DNA of 64,000 nucleotides from Salinivibrio kushneri (GCF_005280275.1 NZ_CP040021.1:397001-461000), one strand, 5' to 3'; counted from the first letter of the stretch, positions 9,455 to 20,045 are shown. Translations and numbers: made by a program. The notes: generated by a model not told the origin, from the sequence alone.

Positions 9455-9480
9455 AAAAAAGGAGGCCGATTGGCCTCCTT
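9455..9480 (-). terminator. Terminator between pepA and holC
   Basis: GGAGGCC (9461-9467), loop GATT and GGCCTCC (9472-9478) are flanked by AA/TT pairs. The minus strand continues with TTTTTTG. It lies just past the pepA stop codon and should at least partly separate pepA from holC-valS. Confidence 0.8.
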
Positions 9481-9484
9481 CTCC

Positions 9485-10996
9485 TTACTCTTCCACTTCC
9501 AGGCCAGAGCGATTCAGTAAGAATTGAACCAACAACGGCACCGGGCGACCGGTCGAGCCTTTTTCTTTTCCGCCACTTCTCCAAGCGGTTCCGGCGATAT
9601 CCAGGTGCGCCCAGTTGTATTTCTTGGCAAAGCGCGACAAGAAACACCCGGCGGTGATGGTGCCACCACCTTTACCGCCAATGTTGGCCATATCGGCAAA
9701 CGGGCTGTCGAGCTGCTCTTGGAACTCGTCAGTCATTGGCAGACGCCACGCACGGTCACCGGCTTGCTCTGAAGCATTGATGATATCGTGCGCCAGTGGG
9801 TTTTGGTTGGCAATCAAGGCACTAATGTGATGGCTCAAGGCCATGATGCACGCCCCGGTTAAGGTGGCGACATCAATCACACATTCTGGCTCATAACGCT
9901 CAACATAGGTGAGGGCGTCACACAGTACTAAGCGGCCTTCGGCGTCGGTGTTGAGCACTTCCACGGTTTGACCTGACATGGTGGTGAGGATGTCACCCGG
10001 ACGATACGCTTGACCGTCTGGCATATTTTCACAGCCAGCCAGCACCCCGATAACGTTAATTGGTAAGTTGAGCTCGGCCAGCGCGCGCATCACTCCAAAG
10101 ACCGAGGCAGCGCCACCCATGTCGTACTTCATTTCGTCCATGTTGGCGCCAGGCTTGATAGAAATGCCGCCCGAGTCAAAGGTTAGGCCTTTACCCACCA
10201 ATACAATCGGTTTGGCGTCTGGGTCTGGGTTGTTCTTGTACTCCATGATTGACATCATCGACTCATTTTTTGAGCCTCGGCCAACCGCCAAGTAAGAATG
10301 CATGCCCAGCTTTTCCATTTCTTGCTCGCCGATGATACGGGTTGTGACCGTTTCATAGTCGTCGGCAAGGCGACGCGCTTGCGAGGCAAGGTACGCCGGG
10401 TTGGCCACGTTCGGTGGCATGTTACCCAAGTCTTTACAGGCGTTAACACCTGAGGCAACCGCCAAGCCGTGCGCGATAGCGCGCTCACCCAGGTTCAGTT
10501 CACGACGTGTTGGCACGTTGAACACCATTTTGCGCAGTGGGCGGCGAATTTCTGGCTTAACGCTTTTGAATTGGTTAAAGGTGTACAGGCTATCTTTGGT
10601 GCTCTCAACCGCTTGGCGGACTTTCCAGTAGGTGTCGCGCCCTTTAACGTGCAGTTCGGTTAAGAAGCAGACCGCTTCCATCGACCCGGTTTCGTTCAGG
10701 GTGTTGATGGTTTTTTTAATGATTTCTTTATACTGACGCTCGCCCAGCTCACGTTCTTTACCGCAGCCGACCAACAGTACGCGCTCTGATAGGACATTCG
10801 GGACATGGTGCAGCAGGAGCACCTGGCCGGGTTTACCTTCCAGATCACCGCGGCGCAACAAGGCGCTGATGTAACCATCGCTGATTTTATCAAGCTGCTC
10901 GGCCACAGGGGAGAGGCGGCGAGGCTCAAACACACCGACGACAATACAGGCACTGCGTTGCTTTTCGGGGCTACCGCTCTTTACACTGAACTCCAT
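9485..10996 (-). CDS. pepA: Leucyl aminopeptidase (cytosol aminopeptidase A)
   Basis: This M17 metallopeptidase removes N-terminal residues from peptides. In E. coli the same hexamer also binds DNA in plasmid dimer resolution and in carAB control. At 503 residues the length is identical to E. coli PepA. The metal-binding and catalytic core is present: [25 protein letters not shown], and the family signature [14 protein letters not shown]. It is transcribed divergently from lptF with 191 bp between the starts. Multiple TAG triplets precede its ATG. Confidence 0.97.
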   Translation of the reverse strand: MEFSVKSGSPEKQRSACIVVGVFEPRRLSPVAEQLDKISDGYISALLRRGDLEGKPGQVLLLHHVPNVLSERVLLVGCGKERELGERQYKEIIKKTINTLNETGSMEAVCFLTELHVKGRDTYWKVRQAVESTKDSLYTFNQFKSVKPEIRRPLRKMVFNVPTRRELNLGERAIAHGLAVASGVNACKDLGNMPPNVANPAYLASQARRLADDYETVTTRIIGEQEMEKLGMHSYLAVGRGSKNESMMSIMEYKNNPDPDAKPIVLVGKGLTFDSGGISIKPGANMDEMKYDMGGAASVFGVMRALAELNLPINVIGVLAGCENMPDGQAYRPGDILTTMSGQTVEVLNTDAEGRLVLCDALTYVERYEPECVIDVATLTGACIMALSHHISALIANQNPLAHDIINASEQAGDRAWRLPMTDEFQEQLDSPFADMANIGGKGGGTITAGCFLSRFAKKYNWAHLDIAGTAWRSGGKEKGSTGRPVPLLVQFLLNRSGLEVEE

Positions 10997-11187
10997 TTGT
11001 ACTCCTAGATCCTAAAGACAATTGAGACCAAATGTTGGATAATGCCGCCTCTATGTTGTTGAACGCTCTTCATGCGCCCGGATCAGCCGGCGGTCAACAA
11101 ATGGCCGAAAGATTAGAAAACAACTAATTAAACCAGAAACTATAGTTATTTGAGTAAAAAAACAAGTTTTCCATAGGTGCCTTCGCT
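10997..11187. promoter_or_regulatory. Divergent pepA/lptF intergenic region
   Basis: This 191-bp spacer must carry the promoters of both pepA and lptFG. TATAGT (11141-11146) is a possible -10 box for lptF, but its -35 region is poor. Pairing of pepA with divergent lptFG is a familiar arrangement in gammaproteobacteria. Confidence 0.4.
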
Positions 11188-12288
11188 TTGATAATTGTTC
11201 GATATTTGATCCGGGAGACGGTTAAGACACAAGTTGCAGTCTTATTTGTGTTATTTCTGGTCTTTTTCAGCCAAAAGTTCATCCGTGTGCTGGCCAATGC
11301 CACGGAGGGATCGATCCCGAGTGATCAAATTATTACCTTAGTGGGTTTATACATGCCGTCGATGGCGATGTTGATGTTGCCCCTCAGTTTGTATATCGGG
11401 ATCTTGATCACTTTTGGCCGCTTATATGCCGAGAGTGAGATCACCGTGATGAACGCCACCGGGATCGGCAATGAATTTCTGATCCGCGCGGCGCTTTATT
11501 TGGCGATCATTACCGGCTCGGTGGCCGCTTTCAATGCACTCTGGCTAACACCGTGGGCCAATAACCAAGAGTTAGAAGTCATGGAGCAGCTGGAAGCCAA
11601 ATCAGGGCTGGAGCTGCTGGTGCAAGGCCAATTTCAAAGCGCCCCTTCCGGTGAGGCGGTCATTTTTGTCGATAATATTGAAGATGATGGCCAAACCCTC
11701 AATCAGGTATTTGTTGCCCAGCCAGTGCCGCGTGACTCCTTGTTGCCCAATGTGGTGGTGGCGGATAAAGGCTATGTCTCAGAGTTAACCGATGGCCGCC
11801 AAGTACTAGACTTGGTCGATGGCACTCGCACAGAGGGGCTGCCGACCCAGCTTAATTATGGCGTGACCACCTACGAGAACTATCAGGTGTTGATTGGTCA
11901 ACGCGAAGTGCGCGAGAAAAGCCGCGATTGGGATGCGGTGCCAACGCTGCAATTGTTTGGCGAGTCGAGCTTGAAAGCGCGCGCCGAACTGCAGTGGCGT
12001 ATCTCCTTGGTATTGTGTATTCCTTTGATGACCATGATTGTGGTGCCATTGTCGGCGGTGAATCCACGCCAAGGGCGGTTTGCTAAGCTATTCCCCGCTA
12101 TTTTGATTTATCTAGCGTACTTTTTGTCAATCAGTGCCGCCAAATCCGCGGTTGAAGATGGCGATCTCCCCGCTCAAATTGGGCTTTGGAGTGTCAATAT
12201 CGCTGCCTTGTTATTGGCTGTGGTGCTTGCCGGTTGGGATTCGCTACCGGTGCGAAAACTCAAAGCTAGCTTAAAAGGATCTGCCTGA
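11188..12288 (+). CDS. lptF: LPS export ABC transporter permease LptF
   Basis: LptF is one of the two permease subunits of the LptB2FG inner-membrane transporter that extracts lipopolysaccharide and passes it to LptC. The 366 residues match E. coli LptF exactly in length. It begins MIIVRYLIRETVKTQ with a TTG start; no ATG fits the conserved N-terminus. There are three N-terminal membrane helices, a periplasmic beta-jellyroll domain (about 125-265) and three C-terminal helices, with RAELQWRISL and VNPRQGR as conserved signatures. The stop codon overlaps the lptG start by one base (TGATG), showing translational coupling. Confidence 0.96.
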   Translation: MIIVRYLIRETVKTQVAVLFVLFLVFFSQKFIRVLANATEGSIPSDQIITLVGLYMPSMAMLMLPLSLYIGILITFGRLYAESEITVMNATGIGNEFLIRAALYLAIITGSVAAFNALWLTPWANNQELEVMEQLEAKSGLELLVQGQFQSAPSGEAVIFVDNIEDDGQTLNQVFVAQPVPRDSLLPNVVVADKGYVSELTDGRQVLDLVDGTRTEGLPTQLNYGVTTYENYQVLIGQREVREKSRDWDAVPTLQLFGESSLKARAELQWRISLVLCIPLMTMIVVPLSAVNPRQGRFAKLFPAILIYLAYFLSISAAKSAVEDGDLPAQIGLWSVNIAALLLAVVLAGWDSLPVRKLKASLKGSA

Positions 12289-13361
12289 TGTTTCGCATTC
12301 TTGATTGGTATATCGGTCGCACGCTGATTGGCACCTCGTCTTTGTGCTTAGCGACCTTGGTGGGGTTGTCAGCGATCATCAAATTTGTGGAGCAGCTGCG
12401 CTCGGTGGGTGATGGCACCTACACCATGGGTAAAGCCATTTTATACGTGGTATTGAGTGTCCCCCGTGACATTGAAATGTTTTTCCCAATGGCGGTATTG
12501 CTGGGTGCCTTGATTGGTTTAGGGATGCTGGCATCCAGCTCCGAGCTGGTGGTGATGCAGGCGGCGGGCATTTCTAAGCTGCAAATCGGTATGTCGGTGC
12601 TCAAAACCGCGATTCCCTTGATGCTCATCGTGATGGTGCTGGGTCAATGGGGCGCGCCTGATGCGCAAAAAGCGGCGCGTGAGTTGCGTGCTATTGCTAA
12701 ATCAGGCGGCAATGTGATGTCGGTGAGGCGCGGCGTATGGGCGAAAGACGGCAATGACTTTATCTATATTGCTCGCGCCGATGAGCAAGACAACCTGACT
12801 GGGGTGAGTATCTGGAAGTTTGACGATCAGCAAAACATGACCAATGTGGTGTTTGCCGAAAGCGCTGACTACCTCAATCAAGACAGTTGGATGCTCAAAG
12901 ACGTCACCATTACCCGGATGCAAAAGCGCGAAGCGATTTCGAATGTGACGCAAGATCAATTGGTATGGAAAACCACCCTCACGCCCGACAAACTGGCGGT
13001 CGTAACGGTGAAACCCGAGGAGTTATCTTTATCGGGCTTGTACAGTTACGTCACCTATCTGAAAGCCTCGCAGCAGGATGCCTCTCGCTATGAGCTTGCG
13101 TTATGGCGTAAAGCGGTCCAGCCCTTGTCGATTGCGGTCATGATGTTGCTGGCGCTCAGTTTTGTGTTTGGCCCACTGCGGAGCGTCACCATGGGAGCGC
13201 GCGTATTGTCGGGGGTGATCTTTGGCTTTGGCTTTTACATTGCCAATGAAGTCTTTGGGCCAATGAGCTTAGTATACAAATTACCACCAGCGGTTGGTGC
13301 CATTACCCCAAGTGTGATTTTCTTAGTGATCACCTTGCTGCTGCTCCGGCGTAAGTTGTAA
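12288..13361 (+). CDS. lptG: LPS export ABC transporter permease LptG
   Basis: LptG pairs with LptF in the LPS extractor. At 357 residues (360 in E. coli) it has the same plan: MFRILDWYIGRTL, three helices, a periplasmic jellyroll and three C-terminal helices (SIAVMMLLALSFVFGPLRS). The coupling-helix region EMFFPMAVLLGALIGLGMLA is present. It overlaps lptF by one base, and a bidirectional terminator follows 55 bp downstream. The partner ATPase LptB is not in this window. Confidence 0.96.
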   Translation: MFRILDWYIGRTLIGTSSLCLATLVGLSAIIKFVEQLRSVGDGTYTMGKAILYVVLSVPRDIEMFFPMAVLLGALIGLGMLASSSELVVMQAAGISKLQIGMSVLKTAIPLMLIVMVLGQWGAPDAQKAARELRAIAKSGGNVMSVRRGVWAKDGNDFIYIARADEQDNLTGVSIWKFDDQQNMTNVVFAESADYLNQDSWMLKDVTITRMQKREAISNVTQDQLVWKTTLTPDKLAVVTVKPEELSLSGLYSYVTYLKASQQDASRYELALWRKAVQPLSIAVMMLLALSFVFGPLRSVTMGARVLSGVIFGFGFYIANEVFGPMSLVYKLPPAVGAITPSVIFLVITLLLLRRKL

Positions 13362-13413
13362 CTCGTTAGGTGCAAACTGTCGCTTGAATAGCGAGTGCTA
13401 GAAAAGGATCAAA

Positions 13414-13440
13414 AAAGGGCCGACATGCTGTCGGCCCTTT
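13414..13440. terminator. Convergent terminator lptG / TonB receptor
   Basis: AAAGGGCCGACA (13414-13425), loop TGC and TGTCGGCCCTTT (13429-13440) form a 12-bp stem. The minus strand continues with further T residues and the plus strand with TTTGTG. It can therefore end both convergent genes, and it is stronger for the receptor gene. Confidence 0.8.
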
Positions 13441-13467
13441 GTGTATCACGGATTGGAGAGTCAATGC

Positions 13468-15420
13468 TTAGAAACGATAGCTCATGCCTAAACGTAGGTC
13501 ACGCCCTGGCTCAGGCATGCTGCTGCCGCTGCTTAAGGTGAACGAGCTGTGCTCGCTGTATTCCTTGTCGAGTAGGTTGTTGACCGCTAATGAAACCGTC
13601 AGCCCTTGGTAGGCCGCTGGCTGCCACTGCGCGCGTACATCATGCACTACATAGCCAGGCTTCTCGTGATCGCCGTCTTGCACATCGGTCAAGCGCTCAA
13701 CGCCTGTCAGGGTATAACCTAAGCTGACGTCCGTATCGACCAGCTGATATTGCGTATCCCACACCCAAGTATCACCGACTGACGCGCCGATTGCCATTTC
13801 GTCGCCTAGAGGATCGCCGTTTTCATCTTCCATGTCGACATGGCTATAGCTAAGCTGCGTATCGAACTGATTGATCGCCCAACCCAGGCGCGCCTCGATG
13901 CCTTGGCTAGTGACCTCATCCTCGAGGTTGTAAAGGTAGTGCGGGTCACTGCGGCGATCATACGCCTGGAAGTTTTCTATTCGGGTATTAAAACCGGTGA
14001 CCGCTAGATTCAGGGTGTCTTGCTTGGTCAACATGCCATAGCCTTGCCACTCAACACCGATTTCTGCTTGTTTAGCCTGTTCGGGTTTTAAGCCTTTTTC
14101 TACCTCAACGTCACCGCCAATCAACAATACTTCCCGCGTTTTGGCACCGCGCACGGCTTCGCCGTAGCCGGCATGCAGGCGCAGATTGTCAGTGGCTTGA
14201 TAGCTCAGCTGCAAGTTAGGAGATATCTCACTGCCATCGACTTCGCCGGCTTGGCCATAGTCGGTGTGGTAATCATCAAAGCGTGCGCCCCATGCAATGC
14301 CAAGATCACCGACTGTCATTCTATCTTGTAAAAACAGGCCGATATTACGTGCTTTATCTTGGTTGTTGGCACCGCTGGCTTCATCGTAATCGATATTTTC
14401 GGTTTTTTGCTCGAACATATCGATGCCCGTGGTGAGCGCATGTTGCACCACGCCAGTCTCAAAGCGCATCTGGTTACGAATATCGCCGCCGATATTCCGG
14501 GCACGGCTAAAGGTTTCGCTTTCAATCCGATCCAGATCTAAGGTGTTTTGGTATAGTTTGGTGGTCAATTCAATCCAGTCGGAATCCGGCGCCCAGCGGT
14601 GTTGGAACGATAAGGTTTCGCGCTCGGTTTCTTGATAGCTGCGTGACTGACGGCTGAAGTAGGGCATATGAGCACGGACAAAGTAATCGCCCTGATCGGT
14701 ACGACGCTCGGCACTGACACGGACATCGTGATCGCCGTGATTGAGCAGTGACAACTTCAGCAGATAACTACGTTGTTGGCTCGCTGTGGCTGGCTGCAGA
14801 TCTCCGCCGCCGTGACGATAGTCATCACTATTGCGGCCTTTCATGTAGGCAAGAATCCCCAAGGATTCACCTAAGCGGCCATAGACGGCAGAGCTGCCAG
14901 AGGTGGCATTGGCTGCGCTTTCAAGGCCGCCTGCGAGGCGGGCCCCGATGGTTTGGCCGGGACGTAGCATGTCTTGTGCGTCTTTGGTTTCAAAGCGCAC
15001 ACTGCCGCCCAGCGCACCAGGCCCGCTGTCGGCACTGGCGGGGCCTGACTCGACCCCGACTCGCTTGAGAAGCTCGGGTTCAATATTTAAACGGCCTTGG
15101 TGGTGGAATAGGTAACCCCCTTGTGCGGCACCGTCGACGGTGATGTTGAGATTAGTATCTTCCACCCCGCGCAGATAGACTTTCTGTCCGGCACCGACGC
15201 CACCACCGACATTGATGCTGGCGTTGTCTCGGAACATGTCTTCCAGATCTTGCGCCTGACGGGCTTCAAGCTCCTCAGCGCTGACCGCCATATTGCCTTG
15301 CAGGCTATCGGCGGTGACGGTCACCGTTTCGACAGGTTGTGTCTCTTGGGCATGTGCGGGGAGGCTAAGGGTGCCCGCGGTGACGAGCGCGAGGGTAAGC
15401 GGATTTAAACGTAAATGCAT
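13468..15420 (-). CDS. TonB-dependent outer-membrane receptor (iron or heme type)
   Basis: A 650-residue outer-membrane receptor that takes up a ligand at the expense of TonB energy. The signal peptide ends at AHA near residue 24, followed by a TonB box-like ETVTVTA. The plug domain contains QKVYLRGVEDTNLNITVDG and LLKRVGVESGPASADSGPG, and the barrel ends in the usual aromatic LRLGMSYRF. The plug wording (GYLFHHQGRLNIEPELLK) resembles receptors of the heme/siderophore group. The substrate cannot be decided from sequence. Two Fur-like sites upstream point to iron control. No exbBD, ABC transporter or biosynthesis gene lies beside it. Confidence 0.9.
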   Translation of the reverse strand: MHLRLNPLTLALVTAGTLSLPAHAQETQPVETVTVTADSLQGNMAVSAEELEARQAQDLEDMFRDNASINVGGGVGAGQKVYLRGVEDTNLNITVDGAAQGGYLFHHQGRLNIEPELLKRVGVESGPASADSGPGALGGSVRFETKDAQDMLRPGQTIGARLAGGLESAANATSGSSAVYGRLGESLGILAYMKGRNSDDYRHGGGDLQPATASQQRSYLLKLSLLNHGDHDVRVSAERRTDQGDYFVRAHMPYFSRQSRSYQETERETLSFQHRWAPDSDWIELTTKLYQNTLDLDRIESETFSRARNIGGDIRNQMRFETGVVQHALTTGIDMFEQKTENIDYDEASGANNQDKARNIGLFLQDRMTVGDLGIAWGARFDDYHTDYGQAGEVDGSEISPNLQLSYQATDNLRLHAGYGEAVRGAKTREVLLIGGDVEVEKGLKPEQAKQAEIGVEWQGYGMLTKQDTLNLAVTGFNTRIENFQAYDRRSDPHYLYNLEDEVTSQGIEARLGWAINQFDTQLSYSHVDMEDENGDPLGDEMAIGASVGDTWVWDTQYQLVDTDVSLGYTLTGVERLTDVQDGDHEKPGYVVHDVRAQWQPAAYQGLTVSLAVNNLLDKEYSEHSSFTLSSGSSMPEPGRDLRLGMSYRF

Positions 15421-15433
15421 GTCATACTCCTAT

Positions 15434-15452
15434 GCAAATAGTTATCATTTGT
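15434..15452 (-). promoter_or_regulatory. Fur-like box, start-proximal
   Basis: The 19-mer GCAAATAGTTATCATTTGT matches the Fur consensus at about 11 of 19 positions, with the TTATCATTT half best conserved. It lies 14 bp ahead of the receptor ATG. Confidence 0.5.
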
Positions 15453-15499
15453 TTGTGGTGAGACTATATCAGGCACAAATAGTATTCACTAATAAAAAA

Positions 15500-15518
15500 A
15501 CTAATAAAAACCATTATC
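15500..15518 (-). promoter_or_regulatory. Fur-like box, upstream
   Basis: On the minus strand GATAATGGTTTTTATTAGT matches the 19-bp Fur consensus at about 13 positions, with a perfect GATAATG half. It is about 80 bp ahead of the receptor start, where a promoter is expected. Together with the proximal site it suggests repression under iron sufficiency. Confidence 0.6.
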
Positions 15519-15693
15519 ATGAGTGTTTTTTTCTATTTTGTATGTGATCAAGAGATAGATGTTGCGATTATGTTTTTTCGTGAAGATCAAAAAGAAAGAA
15601 AAGGGTAAAGAGAAAGCAATGCGATTGCCAAAGACAAGATAAAGTGTGGGGAAACGCGGATGGTGAAGCAGACGAATACGTACCGACGTCAAA

Positions 15694-15716
15694 AAGCCGA
15701 CCACAGAGGTCGGCTT
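15694..15716 (-). terminator. Terminator of the lpoA-yraN-diaA-dolP group
   Basis: AAGCCGACC (15694-15702), loop ACAGA and GGTCGGCTT (15708-15716). The minus strand continues with TTTTTG. It lies 35 bp past the dolP stop codon and closes the four-gene minus-strand group. Confidence 0.8.
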
Positions 15717-15750
15717 ATAGGTGAGTCGCTTGTCGTGAGCGTTAGGTGTG

Positions 15751-16299
15751 TCACTGTGATGAGTTGTCGTCACCTACATACTGGAAGGCTTTGATTACGC
15801 GCTCGACACCACGGACATTGCGGGCGATATCTACCGCTTTGTCTGCCTGCGCTTGGGTGACGGCACCCATTAAAAACACTTCTCTGGCTTCAGTGATCAC
15901 CTTGATGTTGACCGAACGCAATTGATCGTCAGCTACAAAAGCGGCTTTGACGCGGGTTGTGAGCCAGCCATCGGTGCTGATATCGGCAAGGCCAATCATC
16001 GGCGCGTCGCGCACTTCGTTATAGACGACGTCGACATTGTCCAATGCGCGAATGCGCTCAACCAATTGCTCGGTCAGGGCCGGGTCGGTGCTTTGCCCCA
16101 CTAACAGTGCTTGCCCTTGAAAAGCGGCCGCTTTCGCACGAATTTTGTTTCTAAACGGCGGTTTATTAACAATCCCAGCGGTGTTTAGGCCAATTTGTGT
16201 GTCTTGCCACTCCTCGCCGGTGGTGCGTGGGTCGGAGGAGTACACGGTAGAGCATGCTTGCAAGGCAAGCGCAAACATCAAGGTGATTATCAGGCGCAT
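15751..16299 (-). CDS. dolP: Outer-membrane BON-domain lipoprotein DolP
   Basis: DolP (formerly YraP) is an outer-membrane lipoprotein that supports envelope integrity and septal amidase activation in E. coli. The 182-residue protein has a lipoprotein signal with lipobox LQAC (C16). Two BON domains follow, about 45-115 and 120-182, with FVADDQLRSVNIKVITEARE and the repeated GLADIS/GVERVIK strands. It is the last gene of lpoA-yraN-diaA-dolP, the same order as in enterobacteria, and starts 3 bp after the diaA stop codon. Confidence 0.93.
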   Translation of the reverse strand: MRLIITLMFALALQACSTVYSSDPRTTGEEWQDTQIGLNTAGIVNKPPFRNKIRAKAAAFQGQALLVGQSTDPALTEQLVERIRALDNVDVVYNEVRDAPMIGLADISTDGWLTTRVKAAFVADDQLRSVNIKVITEAREVFLMGAVTQAQADKAVDIARNVRGVERVIKAFQYVGDDNSSQ

Positions 16300-16302
16300 A
16301 GT

Positions 16303-16896
<594 letters not shown>

Positions 16897-17262
16897 TTAC
16901 CCTTGAACAATGTTTTTAATCCAGTTGACCGCCTCAACACTGCCATCAAAGGTGACGGCGTCAAAGCGAAATTCTGTTTGTGTACTTTTTACCCCGTGGC
17001 ACTGCATCCAGCGTTCTGCCGCGAGAATTAAACGCTTTTGCTTAGCGGCGGTAATACTGGCCGCTGCGCCGCCAAATCCGCGCCCTTGGCGAAAACGGAC
17101 TTCGACGAACACCAAGCAGGTGCCGTCTTGCATCACCAGGTCGATTTCCCCGCGGCGACTGTGCGCGTTTTTATCTAAAACGCGGAGCCCGTGTCGCACG
17201 AGGTACTGGCAAGCGTGTGCCTCGTAAGCTTGTCCTTTCGCTCTAGGCTGAGGACGTATCAC
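16897..17262 (-). CDS. yraN: UPF0102 family protein YraN
   Basis: A 121-residue protein of the restriction-endonuclease-like fold, of unknown cellular role. The predicted active-site pattern is visible: AYEAHACQYLVRHG, SRRGEIDLVMQD, then FVEVRFRQGRGFGGA, the E-D-ExR arrangement of the nuclease-like family. Catalysis has not been shown for the family as far as I know. The start overlaps the lpoA stop codon by four bases (ATGA), so it is translationally coupled to lpoA. Confidence 0.9.
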   Translation of the reverse strand: MIRPQPRAKGQAYEAHACQYLVRHGLRVLDKNAHSRRGEIDLVMQDGTCLVFVEVRFRQGRGFGGAAASITAAKQKRLILAAERWMQCHGVKSTQTEFRFDAVTFDGSVEAVNWIKNIVQG

Positions 17263-19115
17263 TGCGCATCCTGCTTGGTTTGAGTGGTAATCGGCTCGAT
17301 GTCTGTTTTGCCAAATCGCGCCCAGTCCAGCTGCCGATGAATAACACAGTGTTCCGCCAGTGATAATTGGCCTGTTTGGCCACTCAATTGGTAGCCAGGT
17401 TGTGCCTGCATTTGCGGTAACCCTTTCAGCAGGCCGTATGCATCCATTCCAAGCGCGTGTAAACGCGTGGTGTTATTGCTCGGCGATGGATGGCGCTGCT
17501 GGTATTGTTGATACGCTGCGCTTTGGGGGCTAATCAGCAGCGGAATATCACTAAACTCGATGCCCTGCAGCTCGGCTAATTGCCCCATGCCGTCTGCGCG
17601 ATTGTTACTGCGTGAGCTGGCGTACAGCTTGGGTGGCTGCACATCCGGATTAATGGCCACTTCGATAAAGGGTTTGAGCAAGGTCAGCTCGGCGGCACCG
17701 GCGACCATATAAACCGCATCAATATCCCGACGGCTACGCGCTTGTGATTGCAACGGCAAGTCGGTGAGTTGCTTCATTTGAGCGATTCGGCGTTGGCTGG
17801 CGTCCAAGCCGAAAATATCACGGATGCGCGCTTGCATTTTATCGCGATCACCCAGCGGTGCTTGTTCTACCTCGGTGTCGGTCAGTGATTGCCAACGCGT
17901 AGAAAAGGCGTCGCGCATTCGCTGTCCAAAGGCAGAGTCAGGATAGAGCACCAACGGGAATTGGTACCCTTGTTGGTGCAAGCGATCGGCCGCTTGCGCT
18001 GCCTCTTGTTCAGGCGACAAGGTAAAATAGCATACGCCTTGCTGGTAGTGATCATCCGTGGGTTCATTCAGTGCCAACAAAGGCACTTGTCCGGCAATGG
18101 CGTTGCTGACGGCGGCTACCTTGTGTTTTTGCAAAGGCCCGACGACAAAATCGACGCCGTCATCAGTGATCCGCCGGGTGAGCGTGTTAACGTCTAACGC
18201 GTTGGTGTCATAAAAACGGACTTCAGGGCGTTGTTCGCTATCAGCATCCAGCATGGCCTCGACAAAACCATCGCGAATCGCATCCCCTTGCTCGGAGAAT
18301 TTGTCAGTCAATGGCAACATCACGCCAACACGGGTCGGTTGGGTGATAGTCAACGCTTGAATGTCGGCTAAGTTATCTGGGAGATACTGGTTGGCGGGAT
18401 GCGCGGGGTGCGACGCTAAATAGGCATCCAACTGGCTTTGCATCTCAGCAACATCGCCGGTGTAACGACGGGCAATATCAAGTAACGCAATCCAGCCGGC
18501 GAGAATGTCATCATCGCTGTTTTGTAGCTGTTTGATTTCATTTTGGCTCAGTAACTGTAAATCTTGCCACAAGGTATTCCATGCCTGCTGCGCGTCATCG
18601 GCGTTGGCATAATTTGCTAATTGGTATTGGTTTTTCACCGCACCGAGCGCATTGTCTTGCTGGCGGGCAATCTTGGCCTTTTGCTGGTAAAAACGCACAT
18701 ACTGGCTGTCTGTAAGCTGCCAGCTGGGAGAAAGCGCCAGTACCTGATCGGCTTGGGTGAGTTGGCCGGTTTGTGCGAAAAGCCGCGCACGTGCCAAGGT
18801 CCACTCAATACGTTGCTCGGTGTTGAGTTGGCGCTCTGACAAGCGCTGCAATAGCACGTCGGCTTGGTTTAGCTGTTGCTCGTTGATGAGTGCTTTGATC
18901 GCCAGTAGATACCAGTCGTTTTGCTTCTCACCTTGGCTGGTTTCTGCTTGCAACAGGTAAAATGTCGAATTCTCCGTTGCCGGCTGACTGATGACATCAC
19001 GCGCCGTTGGCGTAGACGTCGGTGCACTACATGCAGCCAGCGCTAACGCTAGGGCTACAGGGGTGATAAGTCGTGTTACACTTTGACGCTTCTGGGTAAG
19101 TTTAACCATGAACAT
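17259..19115 (-). CDS. lpoA: Outer-membrane lipoprotein LpoA, activator of PBP1A
   Basis: LpoA reaches from the outer membrane through the wall and stimulates the PBP1A transpeptidase. At 618 residues it is somewhat shorter than E. coli LpoA (678). The signal peptide ends in a lipobox (ALAACS), followed by a TPR-like N-terminal half (residues 40-250). The C-terminal half folds like periplasmic binding proteins (RVGVMLPLTDKFSEQGDAIRDG, then AFGQRMRDAF and DAVYMVAGAAELTLLKPF). An internal ATG two codons later is an alternative start. It is divergent from rsmI, with only 55 bp between the starts. Confidence 0.93.
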   Translation of the reverse strand: MFMVKLTQKRQSVTRLITPVALALALAACSAPTSTPTARDVISQPATENSTFYLLQAETSQGEKQNDWYLLAIKALINEQQLNQADVLLQRLSERQLNTEQRIEWTLARARLFAQTGQLTQADQVLALSPSWQLTDSQYVRFYQQKAKIARQQDNALGAVKNQYQLANYANADDAQQAWNTLWQDLQLLSQNEIKQLQNSDDDILAGWIALLDIARRYTGDVAEMQSQLDAYLASHPAHPANQYLPDNLADIQALTITQPTRVGVMLPLTDKFSEQGDAIRDGFVEAMLDADSEQRPEVRFYDTNALDVNTLTRRITDDGVDFVVGPLQKHKVAAVSNAIAGQVPLLALNEPTDDHYQQGVCYFTLSPEQEAAQAADRLHQQGYQFPLVLYPDSAFGQRMRDAFSTRWQSLTDTEVEQAPLGDRDKMQARIRDIFGLDASQRRIAQMKQLTDLPLQSQARSRRDIDAVYMVAGAAELTLLKPFIEVAINPDVQPPKLYASSRSNNRADGMGQLAELQGIEFSDIPLLISPQSAAYQQYQQRHPSPSNNTTRLHALGMDAYGLLKGLPQMQAQPGYQLSGQTGQLSLAEHCVIHRQLDWARFGKTDIEPITTQTKQDAQ

Positions 19116-19170
19116 GTTTCAACCGTGACAACGTTGCCCCTATCTTAATCGCCGAAGGGTTGTTAAACAA

Positions 19171-20028
19171 ATGACTGATGCAAATCTATCCGACCATGCT
19201 CATCCCACGCTGTATATTGTGCCAACACCGATAGGCAACTTGGCGGATATTACCCAGCGTGCACTCGATGTGTTAGCCAGCGTGGATCTGGTTGCTGCCG
19301 AAGACACGCGTCACACCGCACGATTGCTCTCGCATTTTTCTATCAATGCGAAGACCTTTGCCTTACATGAGCATAACGAGCAGCAAAAAGCGGCGGCATT
19401 ATTAGCGCGCTTGCAACAAGGCCAGTCAGTTGCATTAGTCTCGGACGCGGGAACGCCGTTGATTAGCGACCCTGGCTACCATCTGGTCACGCAATGCCGT
19501 GAAGCGGGTGTGCGCGTGGTGCCTCTGCCAGGCGCTTGCGCGGTGGTGACCGCATTAAGTGCTTCTGGTTTGCCTTCAGACCGCTTTAGTTTTGAAGGGT
19601 TCCTACCGCCTAAGACAAAAGCACGTCAGGATACGTTCCGCACCTTGGCTGATGATCCTCGCACCTTGATTTTCTATGAATCGCCGCACCGGATTCGCGA
19701 CAGTTTAGCGGATATGCGTGAAGTGTTGGGTGAGGATCGGCGCGTGGTATTGGCGCGTGAGCTGACCAAAACCTTTGAAACCATTCATGGGGCACCGTTA
19801 GGCGAACTGATTGCGTGGTTAAATGAAGATGCCAACCGGCTACGCGGTGAAATGGTGCTATTGGTAGCGGGTTATCGTGCCGATAAAAGCGCGTTGCCGT
19901 CGGCGGCGTGTCATGCCCTCGGTTTATTGGCCGCTGAGCTACCCCTGAAAAAGGCAGCGGCATTAGTCGCGGAATTGTATTCGGTTAAAAAGAACGCACT
20001 CTATAAGTGGGGCTTGGAGAATCTGTAG
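19171..20028 (+). CDS. rsmI: 16S rRNA (cytidine(1402)-2'-O)-methyltransferase RsmI
   Basis: RsmI methylates the ribose of C1402 in 16S rRNA using S-adenosylmethionine, next to the base methylated by RsmH, which is also encoded in this window. The 285 residues match E. coli (286). Tetrapyrrole-methylase fold motifs are clear: [47 protein letters not shown], and FYESPHRI. It is divergent from lpoA, as in other gammaproteobacteria. The rnpB promoter begins directly after it. Confidence 0.96.
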   Translation: MTDANLSDHAHPTLYIVPTPIGNLADITQRALDVLASVDLVAAEDTRHTARLLSHFSINAKTFALHEHNEQQKAAALLARLQQGQSVALVSDAGTPLISDPGYHLVTQCREAGVRVVPLPGACAVVTALSASGLPSDRFSFEGFLPPKTKARQDTFRTLADDPRTLIFYESPHRIRDSLADMREVLGEDRRVVLARELTKTFETIHGAPLGELIAWLNEDANRLRGEMVLLVAGYRADKSALPSAACHALGLLAAELPLKKAAALVAELYSVKKNALYKWGLENL

Positions 20029-20045
20029 CTAAGCGTGATTTACAC

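Larger units (their letters stand above)
15421..15693. other. Receptor upstream region
   Basis: AT-rich sequence holding the two Fur-like boxes and the receptor promoter. A 90-codon minus-strand frame (15501-15773) crosses it but has no ribosome binding site, an odd composition and overlaps the dolP 3' end. It is not called as a gene. Confidence 0.5.

Noticed and set aside
15501-15773. 90-codon minus-strand frame between dolP and the receptor gene
   Set aside because: It has no ribosome binding site, crosses the dolP terminator and overlaps the Fur-box region.
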